Origin: Enterobacillus tribolii
Lineage (GTDB): Bacteria; Pseudomonadota; Gammaproteobacteria; Enterobacterales; Enterobacteriaceae
Assembly (NCBI RefSeq): GCF_003363015.1
Contig: NZ_QRAP01000008.1
Location: 62,001-126,000, forward strand
Length of the DNA stretch: 64,000 nt
Direction of reading: 5' to 3'
In this document: positions 27,984 to 42,195 of the stretch, one piece after another
Layout: each line of letters starts with the position of its first letter
Numbering within the stretch: position 1 is the first letter of the stretch
Position numbers and translations under genes: made by a program
Notes under the pieces: generated by a model
Told to the model about the DNA's origin: nothing
Databases searched by the model: none
The model's input: the letters and a program-made list of their open reading frames with translations, nothing else

Positions 27984-29450
27984 ATGTCCAGTTTACATAT
28001 CCGTCAGGGGCGCTTCCGCCTGAGCGACATCCGCACGCTGTTTTTGCCCGAACTGCAGATTAATCAGGGAGAAAGCTGGGCTTTCGTCGGCGCGAACGGC
28101 AGCGGCAAATCGGCGCTGGCCCGTGCGCTTACCGAAGAACTGACGCAGCTTAACGGCGAGTACCGCAATGATTTCGCCTCCCGCGTGCGTCTGTCCTTCG
28201 AGCAGTTGCAAACGCTGGTTAATGAAGAGTGGCAGCGTAACAACACCGACCTGCTCGGCCCTGACGAAGACGACACGGGCCGCACCACCGCCCAGATCAT
28301 TCAGGAAGAGGTGCATGACGACGCGCGCTGCCTTACGCTGGCGCGCTTGTTCGGCATCGAAGCGTTGCTGACGCGGCGTTTCAAGTACCTCTCGACAGGT
28401 GAAACCCGCAAAACCCTGCTGTGCCGCGCGCTGATGACCAACCCGCGCTTTCTGGTGCTGGATGAGCCGTTCGACGGGCTGGACGTCGCCTCCCGCGCCC
28501 AGTTGGCCGGCATGCTGCAAACCCTGTCGGCGCAGGGCATTACGCTGGTACTGGTGCTCAACCGTTTTGATGAAATTCCCGATTTCGTCGATCACGTCGG
28601 CGTGCTGGCCGAATGCGAGCTGGTTGAAACCGGCGCGCGTGCGGCCATTCTGTCCCAGGCTTTGGTCGCCCAACTGGCGCACAGCGAGCGCTTGCAGGGC
28701 ATGCGCCTGCCTGAAACCGAAGACCCGGCCCGCACGCCGCAGTTGCCTGCGGACCAGCCGCGCATCATCCTGCGCAACGGCGTCGTCAGCTACAACGACC
28801 GCCCGATCCTGCACAGCCTGAACTGGCAGGTAAACCCCGGCGAACACTGGCAGATCGTCGGGCAGAACGGCGCGGGAAAATCCACCCTGCTCAGCCTGAT
28901 TACCGGCGATCACCCACAGGGGTACAGCAACGATCTGACGCTGTTTGGCCGCCGGCGCGGCAGCGGTGAGACCGTCTGGGACATCAAGAAGCATATCGGC
29001 TACGTCAGCGGCAGCCTGCATCTGGAATACCGCGTCAGCGGCACCCTGCGCAGCGTGATACTGTCCGGATTCCTGGACTCCATCGGCATCTACCAGGCGA
29101 CCTCCGACCGGCAGGAAAAACTGACCCGTCAATGGCTGGCGTTATTAGGCATGGAAGCGCTGGCCGATCAGCCTTTTCACGGGCTGTCATGGGGTCAGCA
29201 ACGCCTGGCGTTGATCGCCCGCGCGCTGGTGAAGCATCCCGCCCTGCTGATTCTCGACGAACCGCTGCAAGGGCTGGACCCGCTCAACCGCCAGTTAGTC
29301 CGGCGCTGGGTTGATATTTTGATTGCCGAAGGGGATACTCAACTGCTTTTCGTTTCCCACCATGCGGAAGACGCACCGGCATGCATCACGCACCGGCTCA
29401 GCTTCATCCCCGACGGCGAACGGTACCGCTATCTGCAAGAGCGGCTGTAA
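27984..29450 (+). CDS. modF: ModF, dual ATP-binding cassette protein
   Basis: This 488-residue soluble protein has two ABC ATPase domains in tandem. Walker A motifs are GANGSGKSA near residue 36 and GQNGAGKST near 297. Walker B motifs are FLVLDEPFDGLD and LLILDEPLQGLD. No membrane segments are present. ModF is encoded with modE but its role is not settled. The frame is open upstream to 27936, but the ATG at 27984 has AGGGAA seven bases before it and fits E. coli length (490). Confidence 0.93.
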   Translation: MSSLHIRQGRFRLSDIRTLFLPELQINQGESWAFVGANGSGKSALARALTEELTQLNGEYRNDFASRVRLSFEQLQTLVNEEWQRNNTDLLGPDEDDTGRTTAQIIQEEVHDDARCLTLARLFGIEALLTRRFKYLSTGETRKTLLCRALMTNPRFLVLDEPFDGLDVASRAQLAGMLQTLSAQGITLVLVLNRFDEIPDFVDHVGVLAECELVETGARAAILSQALVAQLAHSERLQGMRLPETEDPARTPQLPADQPRIILRNGVVSYNDRPILHSLNWQVNPGEHWQIVGQNGAGKSTLLSLITGDHPQGYSNDLTLFGRRRGSGETVWDIKKHIGYVSGSLHLEYRVSGTLRSVILSGFLDSIGIYQATSDRQEKLTRQWLALLGMEALADQPFHGLSWGQQRLALIARALVKHPALLILDEPLQGLDPLNRQLVRRWVDILIAEGDTQLLFVSHHAEDAPACITHRLSFIPDGERYRYLQERL

Positions 29451-29461
29451 ACCCGCGTCCT

Positions 29462-29486
29462 CTTCCCGGCTGACACAGCCGGGAAG
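29462..29486 (+). terminator. Hairpin downstream of modF
   Basis: CTTCCCGGCT pairs perfectly with AGCCGGGAAG across a 5-nt loop, 11 bp past modF. There is no clear T-run. Confidence 0.55.
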
Positions 29487-29588
29487 CCGTGTAAACGCTA
29501 CCACTTTGTTTCTTCTTTCCATCCCCCGCCACGCTTCCTGACACGTACCAATCGCCGTATAATGTCAACAGTCACATGTTTCACCGTT

Positions 29589-29604
29589 GTGTAAACGATT
29601 TCAT
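29589..29604. promoter_or_regulatory. External gal operator (GalR/GalS site)
   Basis: GTGTAAACGATTTCAT matches the E. coli external gal operator in 14 of 16 positions. Its centre is about 60 bp upstream of the inferred gal transcription start near 29656 (a -10-like TATCGT at 29644-29649). A right half-site TAGATCAC (29616-29623) next to it may bind CRP. Confidence 0.8.
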
Positions 29605-29682
29605 TTATTGGTGTTAGATCACCTTTTTACACCCGGCGGCATGCTATCGTCATCGTCACAAAAGAGAGCGAGGAGTTCGTTT

Positions 29683-30699
29683 ATGTTTGTACTGGTAACA
29701 GGTGGAAGCGGTTACATCGGAAGCCATACTTGCGTACAGTTAATGCTGGCGGGATATACCCCGGTCATTCTCGATAATCTGTGCAACAGCAAGGCCAGCG
29801 TACTGGAACGCATCACCACCCTGGCCGGCAAACAGCCGGTGATGTATCAGGGAGACATCCGCGATCGTCAGTTGCTGGATCGCATCTTCTCCGAACAAAA
29901 CATCCACGCCGTCATTCACTTCGCCGGCCTGAAAGCGGTGGGCGAATCCGTCAACAAGCCGCTGGAGTATTACGACAATAACGTTAACGGCACCCTGGTG
30001 TTGCTGGAAGCCATGCGCGCCGCCGGCGTGAAAAACATGATTTTCAGTTCCTCCGCCACCGTATACGGCGATCAACCGCAGATCCCCTATGTGGAAAGCT
30101 TCCCCACCGGCACGCCGGCCAGCCCTTACGGCCGCAGCAAGCTGATGGTTGAGCAGATCATGCAGGACCTGCAACGCGCCGATCCGCAATGGAGCGTCAC
30201 CCTGCTGCGTTATTTCAACCCGGTCGGCGCGCATCCGTCAGGACTGATGGGCGAAGATCCGCAGGGCATTCCCAATAACCTGATGCCCTACATTTCGCAG
30301 GTTGCCGTTGGCCGCCGCGATTCCCTGGCGATTTTCGGCAACGATTACCCCACTGCGGACGGCACCGGCGTACGTGACTACATCCACGTCGTCGATCTCG
30401 CCGACGGCCACCTGGCGGCGCTGAAAGCCAAAAGCGACCAGCCCGGCGTGCACATCTACAACCTGGGCGCGGGCGTGGGCTACAGCGTATTGCAGGTGGT
30501 CGACGCCTTCAGCAAGGCCTGCGGCAAGCCGGTGAACTATCACTTCGCGCCGCGCCGCGACGGCGACCTGCCGGCCTACTGGGCCGACGCGAATAAAGCC
30601 GATAAAGAACTCAACTGGCGCGTAACCCGCTCTCTGGACGATATGGCCCGCGACACCTGGAACTGGCAGTCGAATAACCCGCAGGGCTACCCGGACTAA
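29683..30699 (+). CDS. galE: UDP-glucose 4-epimerase
   Basis: This 338-residue NAD-dependent SDR-type enzyme interconverts UDP-galactose and UDP-glucose for the Leloir pathway and envelope glycans. The NAD-binding motif is GGSGYIGSH at the N-terminus. The catalytic Tyr149 is followed by Lys in YGRSK, and Ser/Thr lie in [10 protein letters not shown]. The true start is the ATG at 29683, with AGGAG upstream and E. coli-identical length; the longer upstream frame runs through the operator and promoter. An internal operator overlaps codons 7-12. Confidence 0.97.
   Translation: MFVLVTGGSGYIGSHTCVQLMLAGYTPVILDNLCNSKASVLERITTLAGKQPVMYQGDIRDRQLLDRIFSEQNIHAVIHFAGLKAVGESVNKPLEYYDNNVNGTLVLLEAMRAAGVKNMIFSSSATVYGDQPQIPYVESFPTGTPASPYGRSKLMVEQIMQDLQRADPQWSVTLLRYFNPVGAHPSGLMGEDPQGIPNNLMPYISQVAVGRRDSLAIFGNDYPTADGTGVRDYIHVVDLADGHLAALKAKSDQPGVHIYNLGAGVGYSVLQVVDAFSKACGKPVNYHFAPRRDGDLPAYWADANKADKELNWRVTRSLDDMARDTWNWQSNNPQGYPD
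29702..29717. promoter_or_regulatory. Internal gal operator inside galE
   Basis: GTGGAAGCGGTTACAT fits the GalR consensus at all but the last base and occupies the same place in galE as the E. coli internal operator. The centre-to-centre distance to the external operator is 113 bp (114 in E. coli), compatible with a GalR-HU repression loop. Confidence 0.78.
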
Positions 30700-30715
30700 T
30701 CAGGAGTATTTTTTC

Positions 30716-31765
30716 ATGACAACATTTGACCCGGTGGATCATCCTCACCGCCGTTATAATCCGTTAACCGATCAATGGGTTCTGGTTTCCCCGCACCGCG
30801 CCAAGCGCCCCTGGCAGGGGCAGCAGGAAGCGCCGGCGCAGCAAAACCTGCCCACGCACGATCCGGACTGCTTTTTATGTCCGGGCAACGTGCGAGTGAC
30901 CGGCGACAAAAACCCGGATTATCAGGGCACCTTCGTATTCACCAACGACTTCGCCGCCCTGATGCCAGACACCCCTGAGGCACTGGAGAGCGACGATCCG
31001 CTGATGCGCTGCCAAAGCGCGCGCGGCACCAGCCGGGTCATCTGTTTTTCTCCCGATCACAGCAAAACGTTGCCCCAGCTTTCACTGCCCGCCCTGGAGC
31101 AGGTGATCCGCACCTGGCAGGAACAGAGCGCCGAGTTAGGCAAAGAATATCCGTGGGTACAGGTATTTGAAAACAAAGGCGCGGCGATGGGGTGTTCCAA
31201 CCCCCACCCGCACGGCCAGATTTGGGCCAACAGCTTCCTGCCCAATGAAGCGGCGCGCGAAGATCGCCTGCAGTTGGCGTACTTCCATCAGCACCACTCA
31301 CCGATGCTGCTGGATTACGTCAAAAAAGAGATGAACGACGGCGCGCGCACCGTGGTGGAAACGGAGCACTGGCTGGCGGTGGTGCCTTACTGGGCGTCCT
31401 GGCCGTTTGAAACCCTGCTGCTGCCTAAAGCGCATCTGCTGCGCCTGCCGGACATCACCGCAGCCCAGCGCGCCGATCTGGCGCTGGCGCTGAAAAAGCT
31501 GACCAGCCGTTACGACAACCTGTTCCAGTGCTCCTTCCCCTACTCCATGGGCTGGCACGGCGCGCCGTTCCATCAGACCGAACCGATGCACTGGCAGTTG
31601 CATGCGCATTTTTATCCGCCGTTGTTGCGTTCCGCCACGGTGCGCAAATTTATGGTGGGTTACGAAATGCTGGCGGAAACCCAGCGTGATTTAACCGCGG
31701 AGCAGGCCGCAGAACGTCTGCGTTCCGTCAGTGACGTTCATTATCGTGAAACCGGAGCAAAATGA
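30716..31765 (+). CDS. galT: Galactose-1-phosphate uridylyltransferase
   Basis: This 349-residue HIT-superfamily enzyme transfers UMP between UDP-glucose and galactose-1-phosphate. The nucleophilic histidine lies in [11 protein letters not shown]. Zinc ligands start with CFLC near residue 52. AGGAG lies upstream of the ATG, 16 bp after galE. The length matches E. coli (348). Confidence 0.97.
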   Translation: MTTFDPVDHPHRRYNPLTDQWVLVSPHRAKRPWQGQQEAPAQQNLPTHDPDCFLCPGNVRVTGDKNPDYQGTFVFTNDFAALMPDTPEALESDDPLMRCQSARGTSRVICFSPDHSKTLPQLSLPALEQVIRTWQEQSAELGKEYPWVQVFENKGAAMGCSNPHPHGQIWANSFLPNEAAREDRLQLAYFHQHHSPMLLDYVKKEMNDGARTVVETEHWLAVVPYWASWPFETLLLPKAHLLRLPDITAAQRADLALALKKLTSRYDNLFQCSFPYSMGWHGAPFHQTEPMHWQLHAHFYPPLLRSATVRKFMVGYEMLAETQRDLTAEQAAERLRSVSDVHYRETGAK

Positions 31766-32913
31766 TGAATCTGAAACAGCACACCCAGGATATTTTTACC
31801 CGCTATTTTGGCTATGCTCCGGCATTAACCGTCCAGGCGCCCGGCCGGGTTAACCTGATCGGCGAACATACCGACTACAACGACGGCTTCGTGCTGCCCT
31901 GCGCGATCGACTACCAAACCGTCATCAGCTGCGCCCGCCGCGACGATCGCAAAATACGCGTGCTCGCCGCCGACTATGACAACCAGCAGGACACGTTTTC
32001 CCTGGATGCGCCCATCGCGTCCAACCCGGATCTGATGTGGAGCAACTACGTACGCGGCGTGGTGAAATATTTGCAGACCCGCGATCCCAACTTCGGCGGC
32101 GCGGACATGGTGATCAGCGGCAACGTTCCGCAGGGGGCCGGCCTCAGCTCTTCCGCCTCGCTGGAAGTGGTGGTCGGGCAGGCGCTTAAAACGCTTTATG
32201 ACCTGCCGCTGGACGGCGTGGCGCTGGCCCTGAACGGCCAGGAAGCGGAAAACAAGTTCGTCGGCTGTAACTGCGGCATCATGGATCAACTGATCTCCGC
32301 CCTGGGCGAAGCCTCCCATGCCCTGCTGATCGACTGCCGCTCGCTGCAAACCCGCTCCGTCTCCCTGCCGGAGAATGTGGCGGTGGTGATCATCAACTCT
32401 AACGTGAAGCGCGGCCTGGTCGACAGCGAGTACAACACCCGCCGCAAACAGTGCGAAGAAGCCGCCCGCTTCTTTGAGGTGAAGGCGCTGCGCGATGTCA
32501 CCATGGCGCAGTTCCTGGCGCGTAACCCCGGCCTGGACGACACAGCGGCCCGCCGGGCGCGCCACATCATCAGCGAAAACGATCGTACCGTGGCCGCCGC
32601 GGACGCATTAGCCGCCGGCGATTTGCGCCTGATGGGACAACTTATGGAGCAGTCTCACATTTCCATGCGGGATGACTTCGAGATCACCGTGAAACCGATC
32701 GATACTCTGGTGGATATTGTAAAAGGCGTTATCGGCGAGCGCGGCGGCGTACGCATGACCGGCGGCGGCTTCGGCGGCTGTATCGTGGCGCTGATGCCGG
32801 CGGATCTGGTCGACGAAGTACGTTCCGTCGTCGCCCGTGAATACCCGGCGCAAACCGGCCTGAAAGAAACCTTTTACGTTTGCCAGGCATCACAAGGAGC
32901 GGGACCATGCTGA
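31762..32913 (+). CDS. galK: Galactokinase
   Basis: This 383-residue GHMP-family kinase phosphorylates galactose at C1. [17 protein letters not shown] near residue 24 is the galactokinase signature, and the ATP loop is [21 protein letters not shown] lies near the C-terminus. The ATG at 31762 overlaps the galT stop (ATGATG); the next ATG three bases later is equally possible. Confidence 0.97.
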   Translation: MMNLKQHTQDIFTRYFGYAPALTVQAPGRVNLIGEHTDYNDGFVLPCAIDYQTVISCARRDDRKIRVLAADYDNQQDTFSLDAPIASNPDLMWSNYVRGVVKYLQTRDPNFGGADMVISGNVPQGAGLSSSASLEVVVGQALKTLYDLPLDGVALALNGQEAENKFVGCNCGIMDQLISALGEASHALLIDCRSLQTRSVSLPENVAVVIINSNVKRGLVDSEYNTRRKQCEEAARFFEVKALRDVTMAQFLARNPGLDDTAARRARHIISENDRTVAAADALAAGDLRLMGQLMEQSHISMRDDFEITVKPIDTLVDIVKGVIGERGGVRMTGGGFGGCIVALMPADLVDEVRSVVAREYPAQTGLKETFYVCQASQGAGPC

Positions 32914-33962
32914 ACCACTTTGCCTCCGGCACAGCGCCGGACGGCCAGCCCTTTCAACTGACCCAACTGCGCAACGCCGCCGGAACAGAACTGACTCTGA
33001 TGGACTGGGGCGCAACCTGGGTTTCCTGCCAGGTGGCGCTCGGCAACGGCGCCCGGCGCGAAGTACTGCTGGGCTGCGCCACGGCGGCGGATTATCCGCA
33101 GCAGGGCGCTTATCTGGGCGCGACCGTGGGGCGTTACGCAAACCGCATCGCCCACGCCCACTACCTCCGGGATGAAAAGCCGGTGGTTCTGGCCCCGAAC
33201 CAGGGGGAACATCAGTTGCACGGCGGCCCGCAGGGGTTTGACAAACGCCGCTGGCAGCGGGTTTCCCATGATGGCGGGCAGGTGACCTATCGCCTGTTCT
33301 CCGCCGATGGCGATCAGGGCTTCCCCGGCAATCTCGATGCGGAGGTGTGTTACCGCCTCACGGAGGATAACCGGGTAGAAATCAGCTATCTGGCAAGTAC
33401 CGACAAGGACTGCCCGATCAACCTGACCAACCATGCCTATTTCAATCTGGACGGCGACGGCGCCACCGCCAACGCCCTGGCGCAAACGCTGCAACTCTTT
33501 GCCGACCGTTACCTGCCGGTAGACAGCGAAGGCATCCCCTGCGCCGACCTGACGCCGGTTGAAGGGAGCGGTATGGACTTCCGTCAGGCCAAGCCGCTGA
33601 ATCGCGATCTGCTGAAAGATCGCTGCCAACAGCGGGTAAAAGGCTACGATCATGCTTACCTGCTGCACACCACCTGCCGTCAGTGCGAACATCCGGCGGC
33701 GGTACTGACGTCTGCGGATAAAAAAGTGACGATGGACGTGTTTACCGACGCCCCCGCCCTGCAGCTTTACAGCGGCAACTTTTTGGCCGGCACGCCCGAC
33801 CGTAAAGGTGGGACATACGACAATTACGCCGGCGTGGCGCTGGAAAGCGAGTTTTTACCCGACAGCCCGAACCACCCGGAATGGCCGCAGCCCAACTGCG
33901 TCATCAAAGCTGGCGGAAAATACCGTTCCCGCACCACCTATGCGTTTCAGGTCGTCAGCTAA
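32907..33962 (+). CDS. galM: Aldose 1-epimerase (mutarotase)
   Basis: This 351-residue enzyme interconverts alpha and beta galactose so galactokinase can use it. Catalytic His lies in [11 protein letters not shown], and the base is a Glu in [12 protein letters not shown] near the C-terminus. [12 protein letters not shown] is typical. The start at 32907 has AAGGAG upstream and overlaps the galK stop by 7 bp; the in-frame ATG at 32880 lies further inside galK. It ends the galETKM operon. Confidence 0.95.
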   Translation: MLNHFASGTAPDGQPFQLTQLRNAAGTELTLMDWGATWVSCQVALGNGARREVLLGCATAADYPQQGAYLGATVGRYANRIAHAHYLRDEKPVVLAPNQGEHQLHGGPQGFDKRRWQRVSHDGGQVTYRLFSADGDQGFPGNLDAEVCYRLTEDNRVEISYLASTDKDCPINLTNHAYFNLDGDGATANALAQTLQLFADRYLPVDSEGIPCADLTPVEGSGMDFRQAKPLNRDLLKDRCQQRVKGYDHAYLLHTTCRQCEHPAAVLTSADKKVTMDVFTDAPALQLYSGNFLAGTPDRKGGTYDNYAGVALESEFLPDSPNHPEWPQPNCVIKAGGKYRSRTTYAFQVVS

Positions 33963-33995
33963 CGCCCGGTATTCCGGCTAAGCGTATATGTATGT

Positions 33996-34025
33996 GAAGG
34001 GGCATCCGGATGCCCCTTCTTTATT
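33996..34025 (+). terminator. Terminator of the gal operon
   Basis: GAAGGGGCAT and ATGCCCCTTC form a perfect 10-bp stem with a CCGG loop, followed by TTTATTT, 33 bp past galM. Confidence 0.88.
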
Positions 34026-34029
34026 TCCG

Positions 34030-37459
<3,430 letters not shown>

Positions 37460-37631
37460 TATTATTTTCTCCGCTGTCGGGTACGGGTCATCACGGTTAT
37501 ACCGCGGTGTTTCGTGTGTTTATAATGAGAAAGTTGTTGTACTGATTGCAGCTTAGCAAAAAGGGAAAAGATGTCACGATATAACAAAGATGGGTCGGAC
37601 GTAATTTGTCACGGAGAAAAAACAAGGTGTT

Positions 37632-38366
37632 TTATTTCTCGCCACAATAACGGGCTAACTTATTACCAATCACTTCCAGAATATAAACCACGGGAACCTG
37701 GGTGGTAACATTATATTCACCCTGAATTAATGTCTGCGCCATATGATAAGAGAGGTTGAAGTCCGCCATTTTAGCCAGCGAAGAGACGTCGTTGCTGGTG
37801 ATGCTGACAATCTTACAGTGATGCAGGCTGAACTGGCTGGCAAGCTTCAGGATCTCCGGCGTTTCGCCGGAAACGGAAAGAATGATCGCTACCGCATTTT
37901 TATACATATCGCTGCTGATCGGATAATACGGATCGTCGATATAGTTACTGAATTTCCCGACGTTAGAAAAAAAACGCGCGCCATATTTTCCTAATGTGCC
38001 GGATGTTCCTGCGCCAACAAAAATAATACGTTCCATTCCGGCAATATGCCGGACCGCCTGATCGATAAGATCATCGAATTCGCTATTATTGATACTTTTA
38101 AAAAAACTGACTATTTCACTGACGCCGGAATAAGCCGGTTGCTGAATTTCCTGCTCTAAATAAAGCTTAAAGCGAATACGAAATTCAGAATAACCGTCAC
38201 AGTTCATTTTTTTACAGAAGCGCAATACGGTGGTGGTGGAAACCTGCGCCGCATCCGCCAACTCGCGGATGGTCATGTACATCACTTTTTCCCGGTTTTT
38301 GATGACATAGTTATAAACCATCATTTCCAGGCCATTAAGATTGGCAATTGAAGCATGGTTAAACAT
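37632..38366 (-). CDS. RpiR/MurR-family transcriptional regulator
   Basis: This 244-residue regulator has an N-terminal RpiR-type helix-turn-helix (about 1-75, TIRELADAAQVSTTTVLRFCKKMNC) and a C-terminal SIS sugar-phosphate isomerase domain (about 105-235, IIFVGAGTSGTLGKYGARFF and ILSVSGETPEILK). SIS domains of this family sense phosphorylated sugars. It lies 172 bp upstream of the PTS gene on the same strand and is its likely regulator, a different logic from the BglG antiterminator or AscG repressor used in E. coli. Confidence 0.85.
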   Translation of the reverse strand: MFNHASIANLNGLEMMVYNYVIKNREKVMYMTIRELADAAQVSTTTVLRFCKKMNCDGYSEFRIRFKLYLEQEIQQPAYSGVSEIVSFFKSINNSEFDDLIDQAVRHIAGMERIIFVGAGTSGTLGKYGARFFSNVGKFSNYIDDPYYPISSDMYKNAVAIILSVSGETPEILKLASQFSLHHCKIVSITSNDVSSLAKMADFNLSYHMAQTLIQGEYNVTTQVPVVYILEVIGNKLARYCGEK

Positions 38367-38564
38367 AAGTCATATCCGGCTATATTAACGTCATGTCACA
38401 GTTGGGAAAATATAACAGATTCCGCCGGCGAATAATACGGCCCGGAAACAGGCCGTAGCCGCCTTCGCCTGACGGCATTGACAATACTTTACCCCCCTTC
38501 CTCTTGTGGTTTTTATCCTCCCGCCGCTAAACTAGCGCCGCTCATTATCTGTAACGGAAGACCT

Positions 38565-38993
38565 ATGGCCCCGGCATCACTGACACGACAGCTTCTGCAC
38601 CGTCTGCGCGTTAAAAACGTGTGGGCCGGCGTGCTCGTTGCGTGCTGGATGCTGCTGAACGCCCAGATGGCGATTGCCGGGCATCGCTGCGCGATGCAAA
38701 TCGATGGCCCGATGCCGTCCGTACAGCACATGAGCCACGGGAACGCCGGCGCAGACATGCCCCACCATTCCGCCATGCAATCGGCGGAAATGCTGTGTGA
38801 ACAGCACTGCGCGCCGGACGGCATCCATCAGGAAACCGCCGATCATCTGCCGCTGCTGGCCGTTCCGCTGGTCAGCACGGAATTACGCATCGCCGACCTG
38901 AGCGATGACTCACTTCCGGGTAAACCCGCCTGGTCACCCCCCCCTCCTACGGCGCCACCGGCTGAAATCCGTTTCTGCCGTTTCAGAGAGTAA
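38565..38993 (+). CDS. Putative secreted metal-binding protein (DUF2946-like)
   Basis: This 142-residue protein has a hydrophobic signal-like segment (VWAGVLVACWMLLNAQMAIA, about residues 18-37). A Met/His-rich middle (MQIDGPMPSVQHMSHG and MPHHSAMQSAEMLCEQHC) has several cysteines, and a proline-rich tail (WSPPPPTAPP) follows. This resembles DUF2946-type proteins found with copper systems. GGAAG precedes the ATG at 38565; the longer frame to 38478 has no signal for initiation. It is first in line before a CusF/CusCBA-like operon, so a role in periplasmic copper or silver handling is inferred. Confidence 0.6.
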   Translation: MAPASLTRQLLHRLRVKNVWAGVLVACWMLLNAQMAIAGHRCAMQIDGPMPSVQHMSHGNAGADMPHHSAMQSAEMLCEQHCAPDGIHQETADHLPLLAVPLVSTELRIADLSDDSLPGKPAWSPPPPTAPPAEIRFCRFRE

Positions 38994-39075
38994 CTCCGAA
39001 CGTAAAACCAGCTAACCGCTGCGCCCCATGACGGGTGCCGCGCAATCTTGTTTTTCATTTTTTCGGAGTAACATC

Positions 39076-39441
39076 ATGACGACATTCGCATTTATCCGCC
39101 GTACCCTCTTCCCTGCCGCTTTCGGCTGCGCGTTGGTTCTCTCACTGCCGGCGCAGGCTGCCGACCACAGCGGTCACCACATGCAGCACGACAGCACCAT
39201 GCAGTCCGCCGCCGAAACGGTGTATCACGCCACCGGCACCCTCAAACGCTGGGGGAAAACCGACGTTTCCATCACGCATGATCCGGTCGCCGCGCTTAAC
39301 TGGCCGGTGATGACCATGTCGTTCAGCCTGCCGGAAAACGGCGATATTCAGGCACTGCCGGACGGCAGCAAGGTGACGTTCAGCTTCCGCCAGACCGAAG
39401 ACGGCTACGAACTGACGCAAATCAGCCCCGCAGCGCAATAA
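39076..39441 (+). CDS. cusF: CusF-like periplasmic metallochaperone
   Basis: This 121-residue protein has a signal peptide ending at PAQAADHS, a His/Met-rich stretch (HSGHHMQHDSTMQS), then a CusF beta-barrel domain (about 52-118). The Cu(I)/Ag(I)-binding residues are recognisable: His in SITHDP, Trp in LNWPVMTM and the paired Met. CusF delivers metal to the CusCBA pump. CGGAG precedes the ATG. The next gene starts 13 bp downstream. Confidence 0.88.
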   Translation: MTTFAFIRRTLFPAAFGCALVLSLPAQAADHSGHHMQHDSTMQSAAETVYHATGTLKRWGKTDVSITHDPVAALNWPVMTMSFSLPENGDIQALPDGSKVTFSFRQTEDGYELTQISPAAQ

Positions 39442-39454
39442 ACCGGAGCCCGCT

Positions 39455-40711
39455 ATGCCTACCCGTAAGCAACGCCGCATCGCGGCGTGGCTGACGGCCA
39501 TGTGGCTTCTGCCCGCCGCCGCCCAGGCGGCGGATCTGACGCTGGAGCAGGCCCTGAGCGCCGCGCAGAACTATTCTGCGGCGCTTTCGGCCAACCGGCA
39601 TCAGGTCAATGCGCTGAACAACATGGCTGACTCCGCCACCCAGCTTCCCGATCCCAAACTTCAGGTTGGGATCGAAAACCTGCCGCTTGGCGGCACCAAC
39701 GCCCGGCGCATCACGCGCGACGGCATGACGATGCAGCGCATCGGCGTGATGCAGGAGTACGTCAGCAGCACCAAGCGCGAACGCAAGGCCGATACCCTGC
39801 GCGCGCAGGCGGCGCAAACCGCCGCCGCCACGGAAACCATCCGCACCCAGTTGCAGCGCGATACCGCACAGGCCTGGCTCGATCTGGCGCTGGCCCAACG
39901 CAGCATGGCGCAGGCGCAGAAGCTGGTCAGCGAAGGCGAACGGCAGATTGGCCTGCAAACCGCCGGCGTCGCCAACGGCAGCGCGCCCAGCAGCGTGCTG
40001 GACGCCCGCCTGACGCTGAGCGCCATGCGTGACAGCGTCAGCGACGCCGGGCGTGACGTGCAGGTGGCGCAGGCCCGTCTGATGCAGCTGACCGGCAAGA
40101 GCGACGTCAACGTCGCCGGCCCCCTGCCGCGCTATCAGCGCCTTCCTGCCGACATCGCGACGCTGCGGGAAGCCATCAGCGAGCACCCCGAAGTGTTGCA
40201 GGCGCGGCGTGAGTCCGACGTGGCGAAGGCGCGTTCTCAGCAAAGCGCCGTGGCGGCACTGCCCGATGTCGGGGTTGAGGTGTATTACGCCCGGCGCGGC
40301 GATGACTATGACGACATGGCCGGCGTGATGCTTACCGTCGATTTGCCGTTGTTCAAGTCACAACGTCAGGACAAAGACTACGCCGCCGATGTGGCCCGCA
40401 GCATGGAAACCAACGATCGCCTGACCCTGCTGGAGCGCGATCACCGGGCGCAGCTCGACACCCTGGTGGCGCAATATCAGGCAGCGCAGAGCCGCTGGCA
40501 GCGCCAGCAGCAGGAGATCCTGCCGTTGCTGAGCAAGAAAAACCGCCTGCTGGAGTCCCAGTACCGCGCCGGCACCAGCTCGCTGGCGGAAGTCATGAGC
40601 GGCCGCCGTGCCCTGCTGGAAAACGAGCTGACGTCCCTCAGCGCCGAACGGGATATGGCGCGCCTGTGGGCCGCAATCCGCTACCTCATTCCTCAGGAGT
40701 TACCACAATGA
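39455..40711 (+). CDS. cusC: CusC-like outer membrane efflux channel (TolC family)
   Basis: This 418-residue outer membrane factor has a signal peptide ending at AAQAADLTLEQAL and two OEP repeats of long coiled-coil helices (roughly 30-215 and 225-410). No lipobox cysteine is seen, unlike E. coli CusC, which is a lipoprotein, so the protein may be closer to the CzcC branch. It ends in an ATGA overlap with the adaptor gene. Confidence 0.85.
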   Translation: MPTRKQRRIAAWLTAMWLLPAAAQAADLTLEQALSAAQNYSAALSANRHQVNALNNMADSATQLPDPKLQVGIENLPLGGTNARRITRDGMTMQRIGVMQEYVSSTKRERKADTLRAQAAQTAAATETIRTQLQRDTAQAWLDLALAQRSMAQAQKLVSEGERQIGLQTAGVANGSAPSSVLDARLTLSAMRDSVSDAGRDVQVAQARLMQLTGKSDVNVAGPLPRYQRLPADIATLREAISEHPEVLQARRESDVAKARSQQSAVAALPDVGVEVYYARRGDDYDDMAGVMLTVDLPLFKSQRQDKDYAADVARSMETNDRLTLLERDHRAQLDTLVAQYQAAQSRWQRQQQEILPLLSKKNRLLESQYRAGTSSLAEVMSGRRALLENELTSLSAERDMARLWAAIRYLIPQELPQ

Positions 40712-42195
40712 AAAAAAACCTCGCCCTGAGCGCGCTGGCCCTTGCCCTGCTGGCTGCGGGCTGGATCGGCTATCAGTGGGGGCAACGCAGCGCCGTTCAT
40801 GACGTACCGCCTGCCGCTGCCGACGGGCAGCGCAAGGTGCTGTACTGGTACGATCCGATGGTGCCGGGCCAGCGTTTCGATAAACCGGGAAAATCGCCGT
40901 TTATGGACATGGAGCTGGTGCCCCGCTATGCCGACGAGGAGAGCAGCGACAGCGGCGTTACGATCAGCGCCCGCCAGCAGCAGAACCTGGGCATCAAAAC
41001 CGCAGCGGCGGAGATGCGGACGTTATCGCAGAATCTGGCGGCTTACGGCACCGTCGCCGTGAATGAGCGTCTGCTGAAAACACTGTCATCACCCAGCGCC
41101 GGGGTGATTGAGCAACTGCGCGTAAAGGCGCCGCAGCAGGCAGTCCGTGCCGGAGAAACACTGGCGGTCATCTGGAATCCGACCTGGAGCGGCGCCCAGC
41201 AGGAATACCTCGGCGTGCGTCAGACCGGCGACGCGGCATTAACTCGCGCCGCACGGCAGCGTCTTGCCCTGTTATTTATGCCGGAGGACGTCATTCGCCG
41301 GGTGGAGCGCAGCGGCCAGGTTCAGCCCAGAATGGAAATCCGCGCCCCGCAGGAAGGTTATATTTCCAAACTTGAAGTCCGCGAAGGCCAGCAAATCACG
41401 CCCGCCCAGCCGTTGTTTGAGCTGGCCGCGCTCGATCAGGTCTGGGTCGTGATTGACTACCCGCAGTCTCAGGCCAACCGGATAAAAATCGGCGATCGCG
41501 TCACCGCCTCCGCCAACGCCCTGCCGGGCGTGACGTTCGACGGCACGGTAAGCGAGCTGTTGCCGGAACTGGACGCCACCACCCGCAATCTGCGGGCGCG
41601 CATCGTTCTGCAAAATCCGCAGCAACAGCTCAAACCCGGCATGTATCTCACCGTCAGCGCCGCCTCCCACCAGGCGCGCCGCGTGCTGAGCATACCCCGC
41701 CAGGCGCTGATTACCACCGGCGAGCACAGCCGGGTGCTGCTCAGCGACGGAAACGGCCACTTTACCCCGGTCAACGTACGTACCGGCGAAAGTCAGGGCG
41801 AGTGGACGGAAATTCTCGACGGATTGAAAGAAGGGCAGCAAGTGGTCACTTCCGGCCAGTTCCTGATCGACTCTGAGGCCAGCCTGCGCAATGCGCTGCC
41901 GCAGTTCTCCGGCGGGCAGGAAAAACCGCCGGCGGAAAAAGCCGCACAGCAACAATACAGCATAATGGGAACCCTGAAGGCGCAGGACGGCGAAACGCTC
42001 ACCATCAGCCATGAACCCATTCCCGAGCTGAAATGGGGGAAAATGACGATGGACTTCACTCTGCCCGGCGGTAAGCTGCCAGCGGACGTGCAGCCCGGAT
42101 CGCGCATCCATTTCAGCTTCACCATGGATGAAAACGGGATAGTGATTACCCACATCATGCCCGCAGGCAACGGCGCGCAAGGAGGCCATCCATGA
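40708..42195 (+). CDS. cusB: CusB-like periplasmic adaptor with fused C-terminal CusF domain
   Basis: This 495-residue membrane fusion protein has an N-terminal anchor helix, then a heavy-metal-binding region ([14 protein letters not shown], about 49-85, ending FMDMELVP). A barrel-sandwich/alpha-hairpin core (about 100-330) precedes an extra CusF-like domain at the C-terminus (about 415-490, [19 protein letters not shown]). The fused domain repeats the His, Trp and Met metal ligands of the free CusF encoded two genes upstream, and E. coli CusB lacks it. Start and stop overlap both neighbours by four bases. Confidence 0.88.
   Translation: MKKNLALSALALALLAAGWIGYQWGQRSAVHDVPPAAADGQRKVLYWYDPMVPGQRFDKPGKSPFMDMELVPRYADEESSDSGVTISARQQQNLGIKTAAAEMRTLSQNLAAYGTVAVNERLLKTLSSPSAGVIEQLRVKAPQQAVRAGETLAVIWNPTWSGAQQEYLGVRQTGDAALTRAARQRLALLFMPEDVIRRVERSGQVQPRMEIRAPQEGYISKLEVREGQQITPAQPLFELAALDQVWVVIDYPQSQANRIKIGDRVTASANALPGVTFDGTVSELLPELDATTRNLRARIVLQNPQQQLKPGMYLTVSAASHQARRVLSIPRQALITTGEHSRVLLSDGNGHFTPVNVRTGESQGEWTEILDGLKEGQQVVTSGQFLIDSEASLRNALPQFSGGQEKPPAEKAAQQQYSIMGTLKAQDGETLTISHEPIPELKWGKMTMDFTLPGGKLPADVQPGSRIHFSFTMDENGIVITHIMPAGNGAQGGHP

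Noticed and set aside
29604-29625. Full CRP site in the gal promoter
   Set aside because: Only the right half (TAGATCAC) matches; the left half is poor, so I mention it within the gal operator entry rather than as a separate site.
38478-38564. N-terminal extension of the DUF2946-like protein
   Set aside because: The in-frame upstream start contains the only TTGACA-like promoter hexamer and has no ribosome binding site; the ATG at 38565 has GGAAG and places the signal segment correctly.
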